DNA of 64,000 bases from Streptomyces canus. GTDB taxonomy: Bacteria > Actinomycetota > Actinomycetes > Streptomycetales > Streptomycetaceae. The notes under the pieces are model-generated. The model was given only the letters and a program-made list of their open reading frames with translations. It ran no database searches and was not told where the DNA came from. Shown piece by piece: positions 9,966 to 20,184 of this stretch. The translations under genes were made by a program, and so were the position numbers. Numbering within the stretch: position 1 is the first letter of the stretch; each line of letters begins with the position of its first letter. The DNA is taken from assembly GCF_030815415.1 (NCBI RefSeq), contig NZ_JAUSWW010000001.1, forward strand, positions 3,844,001-3,908,000. The letters are read 5' to 3'.

Positions 9966-10967
9966 TCACTCCTTCGAGGTGCCCGTACGCTCCGCGACCA
10001 GCGCCGCGGCCTCCTCGCGCAGATCGCGGCGGAGCTCCTTGGGCAGCGAGAAGGTGATGGACTCCTCGGCCGCCTTGACGAGCTCGACATCGCCGAAGCC
10101 ACGCTGGGAGAGGTACTCCAGGACCTCCTCGACGAGGACCTCGGGCACGGAGGCACCGGAGGTGACGCCGACCGTGGTGACGCCTTCCAGCCAGGCCTCG
10201 TCGATCTCGTCGGCGAAGTCCACGAGGTAGGCCTCGCGGGCGCCGGCCAGCTTGGCGACCTCGACGAGTCGCACGGAGTTGGAGGAGTTGCGGGAGCCGA
10301 CCACGATGACGAGTTCGGCCTCGGCGCCCATCTGCTTCACCGCGAGCTGACGGTTCTGCGTGGCGTAGCAGATGTCGTCGCTGGGCGGGGAGATGAGCTG
10401 CGGGAACTTCTCCTTGAGGGCGTCGACGGTCTCCATGGTCTCGTCGACGGAGAGCGTGGTCTGGGAGAGCCAGACGATCTTCGACTCGTCACGGACCTCG
10501 ACCTTGGCGACGTCCTCGGGGCCGTCGACGATCGTGATGTGGTCGGGGGCCTCGCCGGAGGTGCCGATGACCTCCTCGTGGCCCTCGTGCCCGATCAGGA
10601 GGATGTCGTAGTCCTCATTGGCGAAGCGGACGGCTTCCTTGTGGACCTTGGTGACCAGCGGGCAGGTCGCGTCGATGGTGGCGAGCCTGCCGCGCGCGGC
10701 CTCCTCGTGGACGACGGGCGCGACGCCGTGCGCGGAGAACATGACGATGTTCCCCTCCGGGACCTCCTCCGTCCGCTCGACGAAGATGGCGCCCTTCTTC
10801 TCCAGGGTCTGCACGACGTACTTGTTGTGGACGATCTCGTGTCGAACGTACACCGGAGCGCCGTACTGCTCCAGGGCTTTCTCGACGGCGATCACGGCGC
10901 GGTCCACACCCGCGCAGTAGCCCCGGGGGGCGGCGAGCAGGACACGGCGGCCAGACGAAGCAGTCAT
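9966..10967 (-). CDS. ispH: 4-hydroxy-3-methylbut-2-enyl diphosphate reductase
   Basis: A 333-residue IspH (LytB), the last enzyme of the MEP isoprenoid pathway, converting HMBPP to IPP and DMAPP with a [4Fe-4S] cluster. The three cluster cysteines are visible in APRGYCAGVDRAV, DATCPLVTKVH and DDICYATQNRQ. The active-site Glu region (VWLSQTTLSVDET) and NSSNSVRL are also present. The ATG at 10967 is preferred to one nine bases upstream because GGGAC precedes it closely. In this window it is the only dedicated precursor gene; uppS uses its product about 28 kb away. Confidence 0.96.
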   Translation of the reverse strand: MTASSGRRVLLAAPRGYCAGVDRAVIAVEKALEQYGAPVYVRHEIVHNKYVVQTLEKKGAIFVERTEEVPEGNIVMFSAHGVAPVVHEEAARGRLATIDATCPLVTKVHKEAVRFANEDYDILLIGHEGHEEVIGTSGEAPDHITIVDGPEDVAKVEVRDESKIVWLSQTTLSVDETMETVDALKEKFPQLISPPSDDICYATQNRQLAVKQMGAEAELVIVVGSRNSSNSVRLVEVAKLAGAREAYLVDFADEIDEAWLEGVTTVGVTSGASVPEVLVEEVLEYLSQRGFGDVELVKAAEESITFSLPKELRRDLREEAAALVAERTGTSKE

Positions 10968-11139
10968 GCGTCCCATCGTAAGGCCGCGCCGGACGGGTCG
11001 AAGATCGCGTCGTTGGCGAGACTGGCCGGGAAGTGTGAAGGGCGGGGAACCCGCGACGGCAGTCGACGGATGAAGCAGCGGAGAAGGGGCCGAAGGGCTT
11101 CCTCAGAAGGGTGGTGGTGGGAGACGGGCGGGCGGTGCG

Positions 11140-11304
11140 GTGAGCTGGTGGCGGCATGTGCTGGTGCCGGTGGCCGGCGCGGCCATCACCGTCGCGGTGA
11201 TCGTGGAGGCGTCGGGGGCGGCACAGGTGGTGGGGACGGTGTGGTTCGTGATCGGACTCGCGGTCCTGCTGGGGCAGCGGGGGCGGACGGAGGCCGCACG
11301 GTGA
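11140..11304 (+). CDS. Small two-helix membrane protein
   Basis: A 54-residue protein starting GTG at 11140 (MSWWRHVLVPVAGAAITVAV) and ending QRGRTEAAR. It has two hydrophobic segments separated by EASGAAQ, which would place both ends on the same side of the membrane. Codon use is strongly GC3-biased, supporting translation. Position between ispH and xseA agrees with a small uncharacterised gene commonly seen there in Streptomyces. Function unknown. Confidence 0.55.
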   Translation: MSWWRHVLVPVAGAAITVAVIVEASGAAQVVGTVWFVIGLAVLLGQRGRTEAAR

Positions 11305-11352
11305 CCGGTGGACGTGGGCCGCGTTGTCACAACCGGCCACTACGCTCGGCGC

Positions 11353-12561
11353 ATGGCTCTCAACACGTCCGCGGAAACGCCGCTGCCCGTCGGTGAGGTC
11401 TCCCGGCTGATCGGGGGATGGATCGACCGGCTCGGTGCCGTCTGGGTGGAGGGGCAGATCACTCAGCTGTCCCGGCGGCCCGGTGCCGGTGTGGTGTTTC
11501 TGACGTTGCGTGATCCGTCGTACGACATCTCGGTGAGCGTCACCTGTTTTCGGCAGGTGTTCGACGACGTCGCCGATGTGGTGAGCGAGGGTGCGCGGGT
11601 CGTCGTGCTCGCCAAGCCGGAGTGGTACGCGCCGCGGGGGCAGCTGTCGTTGCGGGCCGCGGAGATAAGGCCGGTGGGGGTCGGGGAACTGCTCGCGCGG
11701 CTTGAGCAGTTGAAGAAGTCGCTCGCCGCCGAGGGGCTGTTCGCGTCCGAGCGCAAGAAGGCGCTGCCTTTCCTGCCGCAGCTCGTCGGGCTGGTGTGCG
11801 GGCGGGCGTCCGCGGCCGAGCGGGACGTGCTGGAGAACGCCCGGCACCGCTGGCCCGCCGTGCGCTTCGAGGTGCGCAACGTCGCCGTGCAGGGCGTGCA
11901 CGCGGTGCCGCAGGTGGTGCAGGCGGTCAAGGAGCTCGACGAGAACGACGACGTCGACGTGATCATCGTGGCCCGGGGCGGGGGCAGCGTGGAGGATCTG
12001 CTGCCCTTCTCCGACGAGCAGTTGGTGCGTACCGTCGCCGCCTGCCGTACGCCCGTCGTCTCCGCCATCGGGCACGAGCCGGACAACCCGCTCCTGGACC
12101 ATGTCGCCGACGTGCGCGCCTCCACCCCGACCGACGCCGCCAAGAAGGTCGTACCGGACGTGGGCGAGGAGTACGAGCGCGTGCGGCTGCTGCGGGACCG
12201 GGCGCGGCGGTGCGTCGAGGCGTTCATCGAGCGGGAGGAGCGCGGGCTCGCCCAGGCGCTCGCCCGGCCGTCGATAGAGGATCCGCACCGGATGATCGAC
12301 GAGCGCGCCGATCACGTGGCCGCGCTCGTGGAGCGGTCGCGTCGCACCCTCGGCCATCTCCTCGACCGCGCCGACTCCGAACTCACGCACACGCACGCAC
12401 GCGTGGTGGCCCTTTCCCCCGCCGCGACCCTGAAGCGGGGGTACGCGGTGCTGCAGAGGGCCGACGGGCATGTCGTGCGGGACCCGGAGGAGGTCACCGC
12501 CGACGAGGTGCTGCGGGCGCGGGTGTCCGAGGGTGAGTTCACGGTGATCCGGGCCGAATGA
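11353..12561 (+). CDS. xseA: Exodeoxyribonuclease VII large subunit
   Basis: The 402-residue protein has the N-terminal OB-fold of XseA (VGEVSRLIGGWIDRLGAVWVEGQI) and the catalytic domain with KALPFLPQLVGLVCGRASAAE, VDVIIVARGGGSVEDLLPF and SAIGHEPDNPLLDHVADVRA. A coiled-coil part and a C-terminal LKRGYAVLQ segment follow. With XseB it degrades single-stranded DNA from either end. The start at 11353 matches the family start; upstream in-frame sequence is not conserved-looking. xseB follows 91 bases downstream. Confidence 0.96.
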   Translation: MALNTSAETPLPVGEVSRLIGGWIDRLGAVWVEGQITQLSRRPGAGVVFLTLRDPSYDISVSVTCFRQVFDDVADVVSEGARVVVLAKPEWYAPRGQLSLRAAEIRPVGVGELLARLEQLKKSLAAEGLFASERKKALPFLPQLVGLVCGRASAAERDVLENARHRWPAVRFEVRNVAVQGVHAVPQVVQAVKELDENDDVDVIIVARGGGSVEDLLPFSDEQLVRTVAACRTPVVSAIGHEPDNPLLDHVADVRASTPTDAAKKVVPDVGEEYERVRLLRDRARRCVEAFIEREERGLAQALARPSIEDPHRMIDERADHVAALVERSRRTLGHLLDRADSELTHTHARVVALSPAATLKRGYAVLQRADGHVVRDPEEVTADEVLRARVSEGEFTVIRAE

Positions 12562-12652
12562 GCGACGCGGGCCCCCTGCGGTCCGGCCGGGGGTCCGGGG
12601 GTTGCCCCCGGGGAAGCACAGCAGTGTCCGAGTCGATGCTTAGGGTGGGCGC

Positions 12653-12886
12653 ATGACCAGCAAGGTGGATGAGGCGCTCGGGTACGAGCAGGCGCGGGAC
12701 GAGCTGATCGACGTCGTACGACGCCTTGAGGCCGGTGGTACGACGTTGGAGGAGTCCCTCGCGCTCTGGGAGCGGGGCGAGGAGCTGGCCAAGGTGTGCC
12801 GGCGGTGGCTGGACGGGGCGCGGGCGCGGCTGGACGCGGCCCTCGCCGAGGGGGAGACGGCGGAGGAAGAGGCCGGCTCCGAGTAA
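12653..12886 (+). CDS. xseB: Exodeoxyribonuclease VII small subunit
   Basis: The 77-residue protein carries the XseB helical-hairpin signature: LGYEQARDELIDVVRRLEAG, then TTLEESLALWERGEELAKVC. Several small subunits bind each XseA and are required for nuclease activity. Length is typical. It lies just downstream of xseA in the standard order. Confidence 0.95.
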   Translation: MTSKVDEALGYEQARDELIDVVRRLEAGGTTLEESLALWERGEELAKVCRRWLDGARARLDAALAEGETAEEEAGSE

Positions 12887-13020
12887 CGGACTTCGGTGAT
12901 CTGTGAAGCGGGTCACCACGCTCCGGTTTTTGTTGAAGGTTCAACCTATGCCGCGTACAGTCATATGTGTCAGCCGATCCGGAACCCGGATCCGACGTAC
13001 GTCCCCGAGAAGGTTCACGC

Positions 13021-13611
13021 ATGTCTCTCGTCCTTGACCCCACCGCCCAGGACCTGCTGTTCCGCGAGGCCCGCACGGCGAACACCTTCACCGACGAGCC
13101 GGTGACCGACGAGCAGGTGCAGGCGATCTACGACCTGGTCAAGTTCGGCCCGACCGCCTTCAACCAGACCCCGCTGCGCATCACCCTGGTCCGCTCCCCC
13201 GAGGCCCGTGAGCGTCTGGTGCGGCACATGGCCGAGGGCAACCAGCCCAAGACGTCCACCGCCCCGCTGGTCGCGATCTTCTCCGCGGACAACGAGTTCC
13301 ACGAGGAACTGCCCACGCTGCTCCCGCACTTCCCGCAGGCCAAGGACCTCTTCTTCAGCGAGCGCCCGGCCCGCGAGAGCGCTGCCGCGCTGAACGCCGC
13401 CCTCCAGGCCGCCTACTTCATCATCGGCGTCCGCGCCGCCGGTCTGGCCGCCGGCCCGATGACCGGCGTCGACTTCGAGGGCGTCCGCAAGGAGTTCCTC
13501 GACGGCGACCACACCCCGCTGATGGTCGTCAACATCGGCGAGCCGGGCGAGGACGCCTCCTACCCGCGCTCCCCGCGCCTCGCCTACGACGAGGTCGTCA
13601 CCACGGTCTGA
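13021..13611 (+). CDS. Malonic semialdehyde reductase (RutE/HadB-like nitroreductase)
   Basis: A 196-residue FMN-dependent nitroreductase-fold protein. Family blocks include LFREARTANTFTDEPVTDEQ, IYDLVKFGPTAFNQTPLRI, NAALQAAYFIIGVRAAGLAAG and MTGVDFEGV. Related RutE enzymes reduce malonic semialdehyde to 3-hydroxypropionate, but no pyrimidine-degradation genes are nearby, so the substrate here is unproven. The ATG at 13021 follows AGAAGG about 9 bases upstream. A very long hairpin follows the stop. Confidence 0.88.
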   Translation: MSLVLDPTAQDLLFREARTANTFTDEPVTDEQVQAIYDLVKFGPTAFNQTPLRITLVRSPEARERLVRHMAEGNQPKTSTAPLVAIFSADNEFHEELPTLLPHFPQAKDLFFSERPARESAAALNAALQAAYFIIGVRAAGLAAGPMTGVDFEGVRKEFLDGDHTPLMVVNIGEPGEDASYPRSPRLAYDEVVTTV

Positions 13612-13617
13612 GCGACC

Positions 13618-13667
13618 CGGACACAGGAGAAGGGCCCCCGGTTCCGGGGGCCCTTCTCCTGTGTCCG
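13618..13667. terminator. Exceptionally long bidirectional terminator hairpin
   Basis: A perfect 24-bp inverted repeat with only two central bases (TT) separates the convergent nitroreductase and DUF4245 genes. It begins 7 bases after the nitroreductase stop and ends 32 bases before the DUF4245 stop, so it should stop both transcripts. Confidence 0.85.
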
Positions 13668-13698
13668 CATGTGCCGGGCGCCTCGCGCCTCGGGGCGC

Positions 13699-14223
13699 TC
13701 ACTCCGACGTGAGCGCCTTCACCATCCGCGTCAGCTCGGCGTGCGAGCCCGCGCCCGCCACCACGGTCGTCGCGCCGTCGGCCTGGTGGACGAGCGCGTC
13801 GTAGCGACCGCCGGTGTAGCGCGTCCAGGTCCGGCCGCCGATCTCCTCGGTGGTGTCCGTCTTCTCGCCGCCCTGGCTGGCCTCGTCGATGAACTCGGCG
13901 GCCGGCTCATGGGTCGACTGCTCGATCTGTACGTAGCCGTCGCCGGGGGTGTGGAAACCCAGGTGCCAGGCGTCGGAGTCCGCGCCGTCGTACCGCACGG
14001 AGGTGGCCTTCCAGGTGGCGGGCAGACCCGTCGGCGCCAGCACGGGGTAGGGCGCCGCGCGCCGGGCCGTGAGCAGCTCGACGCGGTAGTCGACCCGCTT
14101 GACCTCCTGCGGAGAGTCGTCGTGCGGGATGAAGAGGTAGATGACCCCCGCCATGAGACTGATCAGGCCCAGGGAGAGAACCATGTCCCGGACCGTCTTC
14201 TGCTTGCCGCTCGAACCTGCCAC
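13699..14223 (-). CDS. DUF4245 membrane-anchored protein
   Basis: A 174-residue protein with a short basic N-terminus (GSSGKQKTVRDM), one membrane segment (VLSLGLISLMAGVIYLFI), and an extracellular domain of ~130 residues typical of DUF4245. Function is unknown; in actinobacteria the family is often found beside glpX, as here, where it is divergent from glpX with a 128-base gap. Confidence 0.88.
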   Translation of the reverse strand: MAGSSGKQKTVRDMVLSLGLISLMAGVIYLFIPHDDSPQEVKRVDYRVELLTARRAAPYPVLAPTGLPATWKATSVRYDGADSDAWHLGFHTPGDGYVQIEQSTHEPAAEFIDEASQGGEKTDTTEEIGGRTWTRYTGGRYDALVHQADGATTVVAGAGSHAELTRMVKALTSE

Positions 14224-14351
14224 CGCTCTATCGTCGCAGGTGCCCTGGTCCGCTCATCCGTGGGGTCCCCTGCTCATTTTGTCTGCCTGACGATAGAGTT
14301 CGACGGCATCACCCTCATCCGGCCGTCGTCGTATCAGAAAGGTGCGCTCCG

Positions 14352-15386
14352 ATGACCGAGCATCATCATCTGCCCTCCGAGCTCGAAGTACCCTCCGAGG
14401 CCCCCGACCGCAACCTCGCCCTGGAACTCGTCCGGGTGACCGAAGCCGCGGCCATGGCCGCGGGCCGCTGGGTCGGTCGCGGCGACAAGAACGGCGCCGA
14501 CGGTGTCGCGGTGCGCGCCATGCGGACCCTCGTCTCCACCGTGTCGATGAACGGCGTGGTCGTCATCGGCGAGGGCGAGAAGGACGAGGCCCCGATGCTC
14601 TTCAACGGGGAGCGCGTCGGCGACGGGACCGGGCCCGAGTGCGACATCGCCGTCGACCCGATCGACGGCACCACCCTGGCCGCCAAGGGCATGCCGAACG
14701 CGATCTCCGTACTCGCGGCCGCGGACCGCGGGTCGATGTTCGACCCGTCCGCCGTGTTCTACATGGACAAGCTGGTCACCGGCCCCGACGCCGCGGACTT
14801 CGTCGACATCAACGCGCCCGTGTCCGTGAACATCCGGCGGGTCGCGAAGGCGAAGCGGTCCACCCCGGAGGACGTGACCGTCGTCATCCTCGACCGGCCC
14901 CGGCACGAGGGGATCATTCAGGAGATCCGCGAGGCGGGTGCGCGCATCAAGCTGATCTCCGACGGTGACGTGGCGGGCTCCATCTACGCGCTGCGCGAAG
15001 GCACCGGCGTCGACATGCTGCTGGGCATCGGCGGTACGCCGGAGGGCATCATCTCCGCCTGCGCCGTGAAGTGTCTCGGCGGCACCATCCAGGGCAAGCT
15101 GTGGCCCAAGGACGCGGAGGAGCGGCAGCGGGCGATCGACGCGGGGCACGATCTGGACCGGGTGCTGACCACCGACGACCTGGTGTCGGGCGAGAACGTG
15201 TTCTTCGTCGCGACGGGGATCACCGACGGTGAGTTGCTGCGGGGTGTGCGGTACCGGTCGGAGACCGCGACGACCGACTCGATCGTGATGCGGTCGAAGT
15301 CGGGGACGGTGCGGCGGATCGACTCCGAGCACCGGTTGAGCAAGCTGCGGGCTTACAGCGCGATTGACTTCGATCGCGCCAAATAG
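14352..15386 (+). CDS. glpX: Class II fructose-1,6-bisphosphatase
   Basis: The 344-residue GlpX enzyme removes the 1-phosphate of fructose 1,6-bisphosphate in gluconeogenesis. Key motifs are VVVIGEGEKDEAPML (metal-binding Glu), CDIAVDPIDGTTLAAKGMPN (Asp residues of the lithium-sensitive phosphatase fold), LLGIGGTPEGIISACAVKCL and GKLWPKD. Length is normal. Its divergent partner is the DUF4245 gene. Confidence 0.96.
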   Translation: MTEHHHLPSELEVPSEAPDRNLALELVRVTEAAAMAAGRWVGRGDKNGADGVAVRAMRTLVSTVSMNGVVVIGEGEKDEAPMLFNGERVGDGTGPECDIAVDPIDGTTLAAKGMPNAISVLAAADRGSMFDPSAVFYMDKLVTGPDAADFVDINAPVSVNIRRVAKAKRSTPEDVTVVILDRPRHEGIIQEIREAGARIKLISDGDVAGSIYALREGTGVDMLLGIGGTPEGIISACAVKCLGGTIQGKLWPKDAEERQRAIDAGHDLDRVLTTDDLVSGENVFFVATGITDGELLRGVRYRSETATTDSIVMRSKSGTVRRIDSEHRLSKLRAYSAIDFDRAK

Positions 15387-15516
15387 CGCCGGATAGCTCG
15401 GGGGGCGTGGTGCGTTGGCGGCTGCGGGTGCTTCGTGGCTTGTCGCGCCCCGCGGCGGAGCCGCATATCGATACAGCCCCGCACCCCTGGGGGCATTCAG
15501 TCCCCCTGATGGAAAA

Positions 15517-15555
15517 GTAAAGGGCGCTCCCGGTGCGGTGGGGGCGCCTCTTTAC
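15517..15555. terminator. Hairpin between convergent glpX and the WhiB-like gene
   Basis: GTAAAG and CTTTAC arms flank a GC-rich imperfect stem, giving a symmetrical hairpin just before the 3' end of the WhiB-like gene and 131 bases after glpX. It likely serves both genes. Confidence 0.6.
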
Positions 15556-15569
15556 ATGTCCTGCGGCGG

Positions 15570-15944
15570 TCAGCCCGCCTGCGCTATGCGGGAGGTTCCG
15601 GCCGCCTTCTTCAGTTCCATGTCGCGGCGCCTGCGGCGGGCCAGGACCACGCGGCGTTCTGCCGCGGTGAGGCCGCCCCAGACGCCGTAGGGCTCGGGTT
15701 GCAGGAGTGCGTGTTCGCGGCACTCGACCATGACCGGGCAGCGGGCGCAGACCCGCTTCGCGGCCTCCTCACGGGAGAGCCGGGCGGCGGTGGGTTCCTT
15801 CGAGGGCGCGAAGAACAGGCCGGCCTCGTCGCGCCGGCACACCGCCTCGGTGTGCCAAGGCGCGTCTTGGTCCCTGTCTCGCACTGGCACCCGCTGAGCC
15901 GGAACGGCAGCTACCTGCAGGGACGAATGCGGCGGTTGCAGCAC
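15570..15944 (-). CDS. WhiB-family iron-sulfur regulator
   Basis: A 124-residue Wbl protein. The four cluster-binding cysteines are visible as TEAVCRRDE, then C-x2-C-x5-C in VCARCPVMVECREHAL. The GVWGG turn follows, then a basic C-terminal DNA-contacting tail (RRVVLARRRRRDMELKK). Wbl proteins bind a [4Fe-4S] cluster and usually act with the principal sigma factor. Gene neighbourhood (glpX, class I fumarase) suggests the orthologue called wblI in S. coelicolor; I am not certain enough to assign the symbol. Confidence 0.93.
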   Translation of the reverse strand: MLQPPHSSLQVAAVPAQRVPVRDRDQDAPWHTEAVCRRDEAGLFFAPSKEPTAARLSREEAAKRVCARCPVMVECREHALLQPEPYGVWGGLTAAERRVVLARRRRRDMELKKAAGTSRIAQAG

Positions 15945-16107
15945 GGTCTACTCCTGACGACGGCTTCGCGAGCGAGCGACGATGCAGCAAGGCCTACCCG
16001 CTGTGCGCGTGCCTATGCACTGAGTTCCGAACCGCTGGATTCCGGGTGGTCCCGTGCTGGGGTGTGAGTGGAAGCGATCGTTTCGCACGCGGCCCGATTC
16101 ACAACCG

Positions 16108-16791
16108 TCAACGGTCCAGATGCTTGCGCAAACTCTTGTCGACCTTGTGCTGCACCCGATCGAGAATGTCCGCAACGAGCTTGCCCCGCCGGGGCCGCCC
16201 CTCGATGTTGCCGAGCACGGCCCACCCGTCGACGTAGACCACGGGCGCCTCGGGGTCGTCCGAATCCAGGGTGTGCACCTCGAAGTTGCCCAGAACCCCG
16301 CCGCCGGTGCCGCGCAGCGACACATTCTCCGGGACCCGGACCTCGACGTTGCCGAAGACCGAGATCGCCTTGATCACGACCTGCTGGTACTCGAACAGGG
16401 CCTCGCTGAGGTCTATTTCGACACTGCCGAAGATCGCGTACGCGTGGATACGGCGGCACGCGCGCCAGCGTCCCTTGCGGACGGCGCTGCTGAACACCGC
16501 CACCACGTTCTCGTCGGGCTCGATCGGGACGGCGCCGACCGTGGGGCGGTTGGGGGCGGCGGCCGGTGTCGTGCGCCGCCGGTGGGCGGCGGGCAGGTCC
16601 TGGATGAAGGCGTCCAGCTCACCGACCGTCTTAGCGGCCAGCACGCCCTCGACGCGCTCGGCGTGCTCGTCCGCGGTGAGACGGCCCTCGGCCAGCGCCT
16701 CGCGCAGGATGTCGGCGATGCGGTCGCGGTCGGCGTCGGAGGCGCGCAGGTCGGTGGTGGCAGCGGGCGAAGTCTGCTTCTCAAGGTCCAC
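16108..16791 (-). CDS. DUF1707 / LiaF-like C-terminal domain protein
   Basis: This 227-residue protein has an N-terminal DUF1707 (SHOCT-like) domain, LRASDADRDRIADILREALA through VGELDAFIQDLP. The C-terminal part contains beta-rich repeats (AIFGSVEIDLSEA, VFGNVEVRVPENV, VLGNFEVHTL, VLGNIEGRPR) of the LiaF/cell-wall-active antibiotic response type. No membrane segment is seen. LiaF homologues restrain cell-envelope stress kinases; no kinase is adjacent here. It is divergent from the class I fumarase gene. Confidence 0.85.
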   Translation of the reverse strand: MDLEKQTSPAATTDLRASDADRDRIADILREALAEGRLTADEHAERVEGVLAAKTVGELDAFIQDLPAAHRRRTTPAAAPNRPTVGAVPIEPDENVVAVFSSAVRKGRWRACRRIHAYAIFGSVEIDLSEALFEYQQVVIKAISVFGNVEVRVPENVSLRGTGGGVLGNFEVHTLDSDDPEAPVVYVDGWAVLGNIEGRPRRGKLVADILDRVQHKVDKSLRKHLDR

Positions 16792-16946
16792 GGCAGCAGC
16801 GTACCCAAACGCGATAGATCGCGACTAGGCCTGTGGACAACCAACTGAGCCTTACCTCACAAGCTTCGGGCCTCGGGCAGGTTCTACGCTGGTGAGGCTC
16901 GCCAACGGAGGCGGGTCGCCGTCTGCCGAGTGAGGAATGGGCTGAG

Positions 16947-18614
<1,668 letters not shown>

Positions 18615-18635
18615 CCCGGCAGCGACAGCCACGGC

Positions 18636-18662
18636 GAGCCCCTGGCGAGTTGCCGGGGGCTC
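18636..18662. terminator. Hairpin after the class I fumarase gene
   Basis: Arms GAGCCCCTGGC and GCCGGGGGCTC (one G-T pair) form an 11-bp stem with a 5-base loop, 22 bases after the fumarase stop and 39 bases before the convergent acyltransferase stop. Confidence 0.65.
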
Positions 18663-18700
18663 TGTCGTTCTCCTCGGCACCCACGGACCAGGAGCAGCAC

Positions 18701-19897
18701 TTACAGGTCCCCGTGGGGCCGCTCTCCGAGCGGTGCTGAGGGGAGGTAAGCATCGCGAGGAAGGCTCCCGCGCCGCGGCTGGGAAGCGGCTGCGGATGTG
18801 GGGCGGTCCTTTCCCGCACTGACTCGCGGCAGGGCGACGTGACCCGGAGCAGGCAGTGGCTCCCTGCCCTTCCCCGTCAGACGGCGCGTCAGCCACCGTC
18901 GCGCCGGTGTCTCGAACCTGTCCGTCAGGACAAGGCCCCCTGCCACCAGCATCGCCATGAAGACGAATCCGCCCCATGGGGCAAAGGATTCCAACCGCTG
19001 GCCGGAGAATTGCAGGACGACAGCATAGAGAAGGGCTGCCAGCGGGCGGTGCAGCACGTACGCGCAGTAGGACGCCTTGCCCAGTGATTCGTAGACGCGT
19101 TGGGTGCCGGATCGTGGCTCGCTCCTCGCACCGAGCAGGACAACGAGCGGGAACACAAGCAGTACGGACAGGAGCTGCCCGGTCGGACCGGGCCTGAGGA
19201 ACGCCATGGCCGGCAGTACACCCATCAACACCAGCGGCGGGATTCGGGGCGTACGCAACGTGTCTCGCAGGCGGTAGATCAACAGGCCGGCGGCGAAGGA
19301 GTAGCCCACTCGCGCGAGTCCTCCGGGAAAGTTGACCCATGTCAGACCCAACGCGGGGGTTTCCCAGTACATCAACGCCCATGAATAGAATCCGCCGCAC
19401 ACCACGACCGTGGCGGCAAGGAATCTGACGGACTGAAGCGGGCGCCAGAACACCGCCCACACCAGATTCGCCATGAGTTCGAAGAAGATCGACCACATCG
19501 GGCCGTTGAAGGGAAAAGCGTGGGACAGCGGCGCGGGCAACATGAACACGGCAAACGGAAGCGCGATGAGCAGTTCGCTCCAAGTCCACGCCACAGTTGG
19601 CGAATCGTACAGAATGCACATCGCCTGGTGCACGATCCCCAAGAGGAGCCCCACGCCATAGAGGGGATAAAGTCGCACCCAGCGCTGACGAAGGAAGGCC
19701 AGAGGAGTCATCCCCTGAAGGAAACGATCCTCATAGGCATGAGCAAGCACAAAGCCGCTCAGTACGAAGAAAAGATCGACAGCCAAACCCAGGAATCCCG
19801 GCATCGGTCCGAACAGTCGCGGGGAATGCAGGGCGACGATACACAGGGCCGCAACACCGCGAATGCCGTGGAGGGTCCGGTAGTTCTTTACTGGCAT
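18701..19897 (-). CDS. Acyltransferase 3 family membrane protein (OafA/YrhL type)
   Basis: A 398-residue polytopic protein starting MPVKNYRTLHGIRGVAALC, with the family His in CIVALHSPRL, then FFVLSGFVLAHAYEDR. About ten hydrophobic helices follow and a hydrophilic ~45-residue tail. Such enzymes O-acylate surface sugars or membrane-linked metabolites. It sits alone on the opposite strand between two fumarases. Its GC3 is lower than the flanking genes, hinting at later acquisition. The start at 19897 has GAGGGG about 12 bases upstream; the longer frame upstream lacks coding character. Confidence 0.88.
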   Translation of the reverse strand: MPVKNYRTLHGIRGVAALCIVALHSPRLFGPMPGFLGLAVDLFFVLSGFVLAHAYEDRFLQGMTPLAFLRQRWVRLYPLYGVGLLLGIVHQAMCILYDSPTVAWTWSELLIALPFAVFMLPAPLSHAFPFNGPMWSIFFELMANLVWAVFWRPLQSVRFLAATVVVCGGFYSWALMYWETPALGLTWVNFPGGLARVGYSFAAGLLIYRLRDTLRTPRIPPLVLMGVLPAMAFLRPGPTGQLLSVLLVFPLVVLLGARSEPRSGTQRVYESLGKASYCAYVLHRPLAALLYAVVLQFSGQRLESFAPWGGFVFMAMLVAGGLVLTDRFETPARRWLTRRLTGKGREPLPAPGHVALPRVSAGKDRPTSAAASQPRRGSLPRDAYLPSAPLGERPHGDL

Positions 19898-20184
19898 CGG
19901 CGGGCTGCCCCTCAGGGAAAAACGACATGACGTGCTCGCAATTGCGACGGCGGCGGCCACTTTAGCCTCGAACACCGGGTTATTATCGGCGACTGACGGC
20001 CGAGGCGCGGTTTCCTTGAAGCAATCAACGCACGAGGCTCCCGAGCCGTTGCGGGGCGTGCTCGAAGTCTCAACTCGCCGACACAGGAGATGCACGGCCG
20101 TCATGAGACCTGGGTCACATGACAACGGCACCCGAGTGGCCGAGCGCCCGGAACATCCCCGGCGTCCCGTTCGCTGTACCGGGC

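Noticed and set aside
10615..12471. 618-codon minus-strand frame opposite xseA and ispH 5' region
   Set aside because: Antisense shadow of well-conserved xseA; Arg/His/Pro-rich sequence without domains.
12560..12640. Hairpins between xseA and xseB
   Set aside because: GC-rich palindromes exist, but the two genes are expected to be co-expressed and the stems are short and overlapping, so no terminator is claimed.
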